This document shows, piece after piece, positions 1 to 6,963 of a DNA stretch of 18,480 nucleotides. The first letter of the stretch is position 1, and every line of letters starts with the position of its first letter. Origin of the DNA: Chrysochromulina tobinii. Lineage: Eukaryota; Haptophyta; Prymnesiales; Chrysochromulinaceae. The notes below the pieces were generated by a model. The model worked only from the letters and a program-made list of their open reading frames with translations, made no database searches and was not told the origin of the DNA. Location of the stretch: the NCBI GenBank assembly GCA_001275005.1, contig JWZX01002435.1, positions 1 through 18,480 of the forward strand. The letters run 5' to 3'. The translations under genes were made by a program, and so were the position numbers.

Positions 1-70
1 CGAAACCCGAAACCCGAAACCCAACTTGAAACCCGCCACTGCCAAAACGTGAAACCCGGAACCCGAAACC
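1..70. repeat. Telomere-like GAAACCC (GGGTTTC) heptamer repeats
   Basis: GAAACCC occurs at 2-8, 9-15 and 16-22 in perfect tandem and again at 28-34, 50-56 and 64-70. A shortened GAACCC sits just before the last copy. The other strand reads GGGTTTC, one base different from GGGTTTA, a rotation of the TTTAGGG telomere repeat found in many plants and algae. The C-rich strand reads inward from the left end, as expected at a left chromosome end. The array may continue beyond the window edge. It could be a variant telomere, subtelomeric degenerate repeats, or an internal telomere-like tract; the window alone cannot decide. Confidence 0.55.
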
Positions 71-601
71 CATGCAGGGGGCTAAGAGCACTTCTTCTAT
101 ACATTGATCATTGTACCCTGTACCGCATTGCTGTACCGGCTATAGTGGCAATCACCCTGGCACCAATCATCTTAACAAGCATCTTGGTACTGATGTTGCC
201 AGTGATGCGCTCTTGGTGTGTGACCCGGCTGACCGGAGCAACGACTCTCGTGCTGTCATTAAAGTGTGATCCCAAAGAGTAGAATACGCCCGAGCGCACA
301 TTACATGTGTAAACTTGCAGTCTTGCACCTCTACTTGCACCCTAACGGACTGTAGGTGTACTTTCGTTTCGTGCCAGGGCGCACATGTGTGTGTCAGCGT
401 GCACCCAACGTTTAGTGCCAGGGGTCGAGTAGGATACACGAAGATACACTCATGGTACTGTACCCTGCACCCAATCGGATCGCGACATGCGTGCGAGGAA
501 GTACCTATATAGAGCTTCGGAACGCCCGCACGCAGAAAAGCCCAAATTTGGTAAACACTGTACAAACACGACTGCCGAGTGCGCGGCTTAATTGCCTGCA
601 C
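71..601. other. Gene-free region upstream of the ankyrin gene
   Basis: This stretch separates the telomere-like repeats from the ankyrin gene. Its short open frames on both strands overlap one another, show no domain and have no consistent composition, so none is called. It has fewer G and C bases than the genes downstream. The motif TGTACC recurs (for example near 114, 120, 132 and 459). The only other thing noted is the TATA-like site listed separately. Confidence 0.5.
506..511 (+). promoter_or_regulatory. TATA-like box for the ankyrin gene
   Basis: TATATA lies within the 8-bp palindrome CTATATAG (505-512). A start of transcription about 30 bases downstream would make the ATG at 602 the first one met, in frame with the ankyrin domain. 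Position and sequence fit a core promoter, but a single TATA match is weak evidence. Confidence 0.3.
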
Positions 602-1555
602 ATGCGGGGCTTTGGGCGCTCATCGTTCAATCTCGTTGACGCGGTGCTTCGAAGTACCACTCCATCATCGGATGAACGACGGAGTGCCAGTCCATCTTCT
701 CCGCCCCCGATGAGCATTGCACAATTTTGGGAGAGGGAACGCCAACAGAGAGAAGCAGTTCGAGCCAGAAATGAATCAGCCGAATACCACAGCGCAGAGG
801 ATGTTTTGGAGAGACAGATCCTGCTGGTGCTGCCCGGCAGGGGCGGAGCAAGAAAGCTCCGTCACGCTTGCCAGCACGGGAAGCTGGAGAAGGTCCGCGA
901 GATGCTCGCAGAGGGCTGCCAGCCGACGTTGACCGACGAGGCCTTCGAGCGCACCGCCCTGCACTGGGCAGCGTGGAGCGGCGATGTCGAAGTCGGTGAG
1001 CTGCTGTGTACGCACCCTTCAACCATGTCTGTCGTGGACGCCCAGGACCAGTCCAACTTGACCCCCCTGCACCTCGCTGCCGAGCGCGGGCACACGGGCT
1101 TCATAGAGTTACTGATGCAGAAGCAGGCGGACCCGTTACTGCGAGCGACGCGTGGGAACACGCCGCTGCACTACGCAGCCTTAAATAACCATAGCGAGGC
1201 AGCGTCGTTCATCCTCAGGAAGTTGATTACGATGAATATGGTCAACGACCGGATGTTAAACAACATGCGTAACAGAGACAATCTGACTCCGATCGAGCTG
1301 GCAGAAAACCGGGGCCATTCGCACCTCGCAACCACTCTCACGGATATTATCGCAGCCTACGAGCGAGGGCGAGATACGAACGAGGGCGAGATAGATCGCC
1401 TGCTGAACCACATGCGAAATCGATCGGAGATACAAGCCGCCTATCTCGAGAGCACTCATAAGAGCATCGCAGAGAACCTCGCTTATGCTCGAGCTCCTGC
1501 GCAATCTGGCTTCTGGGCAGTCCCCAAACCGGGCAGGCGATTCTCGACGACGTAA
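602..1555 (+). CDS. Ankyrin-repeat protein
   Basis: The protein has about four ankyrin repeats, which act as protein-binding scaffolds; the partner cannot be predicted. From the ATG at 602 it is 317 residues. A Ser/Pro-rich head is followed by a charged helix (SIAQFWERERQQREAV), and the repeats start near base 860. Diagnostic helices are TALHWAAWSGDVEVGELL, TPLHLAAERGHTGFIELLM and TPLHYAALNNHSEAASFIL. A more divergent last repeat reads NLTPIELAENRGHSHLATTL. The tail is polar with no further domain. The frame stays open back to an ATG at 452, but that start would lie upstream of the TATA-like site; an ATG at 710 (MSIAQFW) is the other plausible start. No signal peptide or membrane segment is seen. 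It is tail-to-tail with the helicase gene. Confidence 0.82.
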   Translation: MRGFGRSSFNLVDAVLRSTTPSSDERRSASPSSPPPMSIAQFWERERQQREAVRARNESAEYHSAEDVLERQILLVLPGRGGARKLRHACQHGKLEKVREMLAEGCQPTLTDEAFERTALHWAAWSGDVEVGELLCTHPSTMSVVDAQDQSNLTPLHLAAERGHTGFIELLMQKQADPLLRATRGNTPLHYAALNNHSEAASFILRKLITMNMVNDRMLNNMRNRDNLTPIELAENRGHSHLATTLTDIIAAYERGRDTNEGEIDRLLNHMRNRSEIQAAYLESTHKSIAENLAYARAPAQSGFWAVPKPGRRFSTT

Positions 1556-2062
1556 CCCCCAATTTCAGACATGCGACTCTGTCAGGGAGGTGTCAGAGGT
1601 TAACCCTGGATCGGTACCCCGGTCGCAGGATCACGTAAGGTTACGACAAGCGCCGTACCGGTTGACAGGATGATAGCTCGTCACATGTAGTGCGCGTGGG
1701 AGCTTTTCCAGCGCGAGGGTGTCGTGAGAGTGACTATCTTACTCAAGATCACCCTTTACTCTTCGGTCCGTCTGGTAGGACCCAGGCCTTGCTACTCACT
1801 GGCCATCCAAAGCGGGAGATGCAAGGTATCCCTGGCCCGTGGCCGGTTTGCGCGGTTTGCCAGCTTCAGAGGACAGAGCGCGCCGCCGCCGCGGGTCGAT
1901 CGGACGCCCGCCGCCGGCGCTGGCGTGGGTCCCGGTCCCGCACGCGCGATTTCCGCCGCGCCCAGACGAAGACCGTAGTTCGTATGACGTATGTATATTG
2001 TGTGAAAAGTATACTCCTTCAACGTAAACGTCGCCTGCATAGGGTGTATCAGATGAGAAACT
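1556..2062. other. Tail-to-tail spacer between ankyrin and helicase genes
   Basis: This 507-bp spacer must hold the 3' ends of two convergent transcripts. No AATAAA signal is visible on either strand. A GC-rich block lies at about 1880-1975, followed by an AT-richer island at 1978-2015 with repeated CGTATG. A plus-strand open frame begins at 1690 but runs into the antisense of the helicase end and looks like low-complexity noise. Nothing else is recognised. Confidence 0.5.
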
Positions 2063-5000
2063 TCACCACGGAGCATGCCTGCTCCGCTTCGCGCCTGGCC
2101 CCATCCAGCCATGACCACGTCCGCGCTTGGACGAGGATCCACCCTCGCCATCACTATGGCTATCATCATCCGAATCCGCCGCGTCCGACAAGGTGGTGCG
2201 CCGGCAGGCCGAGTCCGGCACGGGCGGGAGCACTGCCGCGTCGAGCAGCAGGCCGCGAGCCTCGGCGTCCTCGACGAACGCTCGCCACGCGCGCGCGCCG
2301 TCTGTGGGCTCTAGAGACCCCTCCTCCGTGGCCGCCGCCGGCATTGAGCGCGGCGTCACGCTTCTCGCATGTCGCAGCGTGCGCACGTTCGCCAGCACGA
2401 GTAGTCCGCGCTTCGCCCGCGTGATCGCGACGTTCATGCGGCGGCCGTCGGAAAGGAAGCCAATCTCGTGCGGCCCGTTCTTGTCCAACGGAGCGGCCCG
2501 CACGCAGGAAAACAAGATCACCTCCTTCTCGCGCCCTTGAAAGCCGTCTACAGTCCTCACCTCGAGCCGTGCGGCCGTCGCCGCGCCCAGCCGCTTCTGT
2601 GCGAGCTTCTTGATCTCCTCGACTTGGCGACTATACGGCGTCACGATGCCCACGTCGGACGTGTCGAGCGGCCGCGCGTCTGCCCCGGCGGCACTGGTAA
2701 TCAGCATGTACACCGCCCGCACCGCCGCCTCGGCCTCCTCCATATTGAAAAGAGACTTGGAGTTCTCCGTGCCTTTCTGCTTGCCGTTCGGCACGTCGAT
2801 GAGCGTCAGGGGCATGCCGGGATTGGGCCAGGGGATGCCGGGCGGCACGGGGCGCTCGCGCTCGCTCACGCCGTCGGTGAGGCGCCCGTGGTAGAACTGC
2901 TTCGACGGGAAGTGCGCCAGGCTCGGATGCATGCGATACTGGATCGTGAGCATGCACTTGGACTGGCCTGCGCGCACGAGCCGCTCAAAGGGTGAGACGC
3001 CAAGCCCAGCCGCGCGTGCGGCCTCTGACTTGATGGTGGGTGGCAGCTGCATCTCGTCGCCGACAAGGGTGACAATCGGTGCACCGTGCTGCAAGGCGAC
3101 GAGCAACTCCGGCTCGCTCGCCTGCGTCGCCTCGTCGACGATGATCGCGTCGAACGGCGGCAGCTGCGGCCGGTGCGCGTGACCCGTGGCCTGCGGCTTG
3201 GGACGATTGAGAGCCAGAAGGTTATCAGTGCCTGCGCCAGCTAGCGTTGCACAGACCACCTCGGCCTCGGCAAGCAAGCGCGCACTCCACCAATCCCTGC
3301 TCTGCCCGCCGCCGCCGCCGCGCTTCTCCTCGACGAGCAGGTCGAGGGCCACGGGGCTTGACGTGGTCGCCATCTTATCCGAATCGGTAGGGCCGAGGCG
3401 AAGAAGCGGCGCGTGCGAGCCGTTTGGCTTGAGGCTGCGCGGCTTGCCTGTGATGGCGTCGATCACCCCGTCCACGAGCAGCCGCGCCACCACCTCATCA
3501 ATCGCCGCATTCGACTGCGCGCACACGAGGATGCGACGCTGGCGGCGCAGCCCCGCACCTCCATTGGCGCCGGCGCCGGCGTGAGGATCGGGCGAGGTAG
3601 AATTAGACGGCAGCTTTGCCGAGCCGAGCTTTGGCATCTTGACGGCCTTACCTCTGGCGGCCTTGCCGTCGCCCGCGAGCGGCGGCGGCGGCTCGGGCGG
3701 CGGCAGTGCGAGCAGCGCGGCGATAATGCCGACGACGGTGGTAGTCTTCGCCGGTCCCAGGTGGACCCTGGAGTAGCTGGATGCCCTCGCGCGCGGCCGC
3801 GCACGTCCAGATCGCATGCTGCTGATCAGCGTTGAACCGGCCGCGGATGGTCTTCTCGAAGGGAGCCTTCCACGTGCTCCGGGGCCACGGCGGCCGCGGC
3901 ACGGCAGCGGTCGTCGTGGCGGAGACAGATGCACCGACAAGCGATGGTGGCGGCGGTGCCGCCGCCGCCGCACTCAGCAGGAAGCGGCCTGCCCACTCGC
4001 CGAGGCCCGCTTTCCCCTCGAAGGCACCGAGGGCCGCATAGCTTCGAAGGGCGAGTTTCATTTGCGTCTTCTCGAGCCGACGCACACTGACCGTCACCTG
4101 AACGTCAGGGCCGAGCGCGGCGGCCTTCGCGTCCGATGAGAGACGAACGCTCACAGTGCCATCGCTTCCGGGGCCCGCAGCACGCACGACAAGACCCACG
4201 CAGCCTAGTGCCCAGGCGCCTGCGTTCGCTGGTGCCGACATATCCCACTGGCGAAATCCGCCGTACTTGGCATGGAACGTGGCCTTGGTATATGCGCGAC
4301 CATCGGTAAGATCGATGCGCCGCTCGCCGCCTCGGCCACTGCTGCCGCGCGCGTCGCGATCCTTGACGGTGCTTGGAGCGGCGTGGCGCTGGGGTGTGAT
4401 GAGCAGCATCGACTCTGCTTCGAGCTCGGCGCGCCACTGCTTGAGGTGTGACGCCGTACTGTCCGTTGGGCAAAGACGAACCTCGAGCTGCCCCGCAGCC
4501 CCAGTCTCCATCATACGCAGCTCGGCGTGCAACGTAGGCTTCGCCTGCTCGCCCCCTGCCCAAGGCTGACGCGACGAGCTCTTCTGAGCGTCCTCCCGGA
4601 CCACCTCCGCCGTCTCCTCGACGACGCAGCGCCGGAAGAGGTCGGCGTATTCGGCCATGCTGCGGAAGCAAAAGGGCAGCGGCGGGAGGCGCGCGCCCGC
4701 GGCGAAGCTCGACGGGTCCCGACTCAGCACATCGCGAAGCAGCGGCGCCGCGTCGGCGAGAGCGATGGACTCTCCGGGCAGACGGTGGCACGAGCCAGCC
4801 GTGCTGAAGGGCTGTCCACCGGCACTACGCATGCTGCTTGGAACGGCGCCTCGCATGCTGCTCCCTCCGGCACTGTCGCCACTGCTGCTGTCAGCTGCTC
4901 GTGGCGGATTGCCACTGCTGCCGCTGCCACCGCCGCTGCTGCTGCCTTTGCCCTGGCCACTGCTGCTTCTGCTGCCCTGGCCGCCGCTGCTGCGGCTGCC

Positions 5001-6788
5001 CTGGAAGGGAATGCTCGACGGTGGATGTCCAGTCCCAACGCGGTGGGGCAGCACCGCCGTCGGCAAAGCCACTGCCGCTGACGAGTGCGCCGGCGGTGCT
5101 GCCGTCGGCGCCACGGCTGGCGCAGGACTCGAACGGGGACTCGAACGGGGACTCGAACGAGAGGCTTCGCATGTCACGAGCTCCTCCGTTTTGCTTCCGC
5201 TGGTGTCGTCGCCGTCGTCGTCGCTGTCGTCATCGTCGTCGCTGTCGTCGCTGTCGCTTGCGCTCAAGGAGCTCGAGTCGTCGCTGTCGCTCGCGCTCAA
5301 GGGGCTCGAGTCGGCGCCATCGTGGGCGCCATCGTGACCTTGCGGCGTCACGTCATCCTCGTCCTCGCCCGACTCGCACACGATGGAGGTGCGCGGCTTC
5401 TTGGGCTGCTTCTCGGCTGAGCCTGAGGCGGAGGCCATCGTCACGTCGCCCTCGGGGCGTGACGCGTCACCGGCCACCTCCGCCCGCTCCACCGCCTCTG
5501 ACCGCTTACGGCTCGCGCGGTCTTCGATGGCGTTTTCGTTCGCAAGCGAGTCGCGCTCGGCAATGGCCGCGTCTCGCTCAGCTGCTGTCTGCTTCTCGCG
5601 GGCTATGGCCGCGTCCCGCTCGGCTGCTACCTGCTTCTCGCGGGCAATGGCAGCGTCGCGCTCGGCTGCAAGCCTTTGGACGGCGCCGATGGCATCGGCG
5701 GCGTCGACAGGCATGCACGTGGTGGGGGCGCCACCGCTGGCGCTGCCACCACCGCTGGCGCTGCCACCACCGCTGACTCTGCCACCACCGCTGGCGCTGC
5801 CACCACCGCTGACTCTGCCACCACCGCTGCCGCCGCCGGTGCCGGTACCGTTCGCGTCACCGGTGCCGGTGCCGTTCGCGCCGGCACCGGTGCTCTCGGC
5901 TGCGACTGATCGATGGCTGCCGCCGTCGCCCTTGCCTCTCGCGGTTGCGTCATCTGCCGCGATGAGAGGGTGGTCGGACGGATGATCCTCCTCTCCAAAG
6001 TGTAACGGGTTCTTGCGCGTGCACGCGAGGCCATATTTGCACTGAGGCTTGCCCGGGGCGCGACGGTATGCATGCGACGATGGCGGTAGAAGCGCTTGAG
6101 GCAACGGCGCTTGCGGCGCTGGAGGCACTGGTGCTGGAGACACTTGCGCTGGTGGGCCGGCTGCTGCTACTGCTGCTGCTACTGCTGCTGCTGCTGCAAT
6201 TGGCGAGGCGGCCGTGGCGCTTGGTGGGGTGGAAGTCGAACGCGTGCTGGGCGAGAGGTCCGCCAAAGGCGACCCCGCTGCTGCTGCTGCCAGTTCCTCC
6301 CTTTGATACTTTGCGCACATGGCGCACATTACCACTGCTCCGCCCTGGTGAGGTTTGCACCACTCGGAGACAAAGTGGACGCTGAGCTCTTCCGCAAGCT
6401 CACGCTGTTTGCGGGAGCTTGTGTCAGAGAAACCGTGCGCAGCGCACACGTTCCGCAAGGCCATGACTAGCACCTTCTTCTTTTGGAGAGCTGCTGTGAG
6501 TGACTCCTGGACCGTGGCGACCGGGATGAGTTTCAAGCGCTTCGGTAGCACGGCAGAGACGGCCTCTGTCGTCGTGTCTCTTAAGAGGCGGCCGTCTGCC
6601 AACCTGTCTAAGTGGTTCGGCGGTTTATGGTCGGTTTCCTTGAGGTGCATGTAGTATTCGAGGAGCGGAGTTTTGCCATCCACCGCCCTCTGCCAGATGG
6701 GGTCGGTCAGCAGGTCGTGCAGCAAGGCTCTTAATCGAGCCTCGCACACGGCGCGGGGGATCGACGCAGCTGGCGGCGAGGTCGGCAT
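2063..6788 (-). CDS. PBZ zinc-finger / Sen1-UPF1-type SF1 helicase, frameshifted at Walker A
   Basis: This is a predicted ATP-dependent RNA/DNA helicase of superfamily 1, Sen1/senataxin-UPF1 group, fused to a poly(ADP-ribose)-binding zinc finger. The start at 6788 (MPTSPPAAS) follows a promoter-like gap; the frame stays open to 7001 but that would enter the neighbouring gene. In order: an unrecognised N-terminal domain with a possible SAP-like helix pair; an Ala/Pro linker; a PBZ finger at about residues 248-275 with C-x5-C-x6-H-x5-H spacing (CKYGLACTRKNPLH); a Gly/Ser repeat; a coiled coil of 14-residue repeats; acidic Ser/Asp tracts; then the helicase from about residue 700. Motifs: FNADQQHAIW (Q), GPPGTG (I), DEAT at 3125-3136 (II), GDEMQLPP (III), QYRMHP at 2924-2941 (IV), VDGFQGRE (V), NVAITRAKRG (VI). 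The basic C-terminus could be a nuclear signal. One extra base at 3749 shifts frame between GPPGTG and KTTTV. Discounting that base the product would be about 1,574 residues. An assembly error is likely, but a broken gene is possible. Confidence 0.85.
2069..2086. repeat. Short inverted repeat at the helicase stop
   Basis: CGGAGCA (2069-2075) and TGCTCCG (2080-2086) form a perfect 7-bp stem around TGCC. It covers the last codons of the helicase, just before its stop at 2063-2065. It may be coincidence in GC-rich coding sequence. Confidence 0.4.
3749..3749 (-). other. Single-base frameshift site in Walker A
   Basis: On the minus strand the codons ACC GGC (3755-3750) are followed by one extra G at 3749, then AAG ACT ACC ACC (from 3748). 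Without it the reading is GPPGTG followed by KTTTV, the canonical motif I. With it the upstream frame reads GEDYHRRR and ends at 3648. Motifs Q and the first half of I lie in one frame, and the rest of I through VI in the other. Confidence 0.9.
5125..5160. repeat. 12-bp tandem repeat inside the helicase gene
   Basis: Three copies of GGACTCGAACGG lie at 5125-5136, 5137-5148 and 5149-5160 (the last base differs). On the coding strand they encode the four-residue repeat SSPR, part of a disordered serine-rich linker. Confidence 0.8.
5561..5672. repeat. 42-bp tandem repeat encoding a coiled coil
   Basis: About 2.7 copies with period 42 begin at 5561, 5603 and 5645. They encode the 14-residue unit AERDAAIAREKQ(V/T)A, two heptads per unit, as in a parallel coiled coil. 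This suggests recent in-frame duplication within the helicase gene and possible dimerisation. Confidence 0.85.
5731..5835. repeat. 18-bp tandem repeat encoding Gly/Ser linker
   Basis: Nearly six copies of an 18-bp unit (CCACCACCGCTGGCGCTG, alternating with a GACTCTG ending) run from 5731 to 5835. The coding strand gives SGGGSA and SGGGRV in alternation, a flexible linker between the PBZ finger and the coiled coil. Confidence 0.85.
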
Positions 6789-6836
6789 GGGACGGCGGCA
6801 CCTCCCGACCTCCGAGAGGTTGCTTGCCGCTGAATT

Positions 6837-6847
6837 GTGGACGTCAA
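6837..6847 (-). promoter_or_regulatory. TTGACGTCCAC element (copy 1)
   Basis: The plus strand reads GTGGACGTCAA, so the minus strand reads TTGACGTCCAC. It contains the GACGTC palindrome of CRE/bZIP-type sites. A ten-base match recurs at 18347-18356 beside the ULK4-like start. Confidence 0.4.
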
Positions 6848-6876
6848 ACAATGAGATGGTAGGGGCCGGCGCCGCG

Positions 6877-6894
6877 GAAAGGGGCGACCCTTTC
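6877..6894 (+). other. Hairpin with GCGA tetraloop
   Basis: GAAAGGG (6877-6883), loop GCGA (6884-6887) and CCCTTTC (6888-6894) form a perfect 7-bp stem. As plus-strand RNA the loop is a GNRA tetraloop, a stable fold. It would lie about 70 bases ahead of the TPR gene start if transcribed. Confidence 0.45.
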
Positions 6895-6907
6895 GCGTGT
6901 AGATATG

Positions 6908-6919
6908 TTGACGTTCCAC
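6908..6919 (+). promoter_or_regulatory. TTGACGTTCCAC element (copy 2)
   Basis: This is the same element as at 6837-6847 in the opposite orientation with one extra T. The pair forms an inverted repeat centred in the divergent promoter. It lies 45 bases ahead of the ATG at 6964. Confidence 0.4.
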
Positions 6920-6963
6920 ACGTCACTAAAAAACCACAAATTTCTCGCTTCGCAGACACCACG

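Larger units (their letters stand above)
6789..6963. promoter_or_regulatory. Divergent promoter of helicase and TPR/oxygenase-like genes
   Basis: Only 175 bp separate the two divergent start codons (6788 and 6964), so this interval must carry both promoters and both 5' leaders. It contains a near-perfect inverted pair of TTGACGT(T)CCAC elements (6837-6847 and 6908-6919) and a hairpin between them (6877-6894). There is no clear TATA box. An A-rich stretch lies at 6926-6945. Confidence 0.6.

Noticed and set aside
167-601. 144-residue minus-strand open frame near the left end
   Set aside because: No domain, composition unlike the real genes, and it overlaps the putative promoter and leader of the ankyrin gene.
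1690-2424. 244-residue plus-strand open frame
   Set aside because: Its second half is antisense to the helicase C-terminus, its composition is Arg/Pro/Ala noise and no motif is visible.
3700-3800. Intron or programmed frameshift at the Walker A break
   Set aside because: Only one base is extra and both flanks encode adjacent motif residues, so any GT-AG removal would delete motif sequence. No known slippery site or stop codon is at the junction.
4838-5776. 312-residue Arg/Cys-rich plus-strand frame
   Set aside because: It is the antisense shadow of the Ser/Gly/Asp repeats of the helicase gene.
5731-5835. CRISPR-like direct repeats
   Set aside because: The units are contiguous with no spacers, remain in frame and encode a Gly/Ser linker.
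6673-6963. Upstream extension of the TPR/oxygenase-like frame to 6673
   Set aside because: It would overlap the helicase start and the divergent promoter, and the added residues show no domain.
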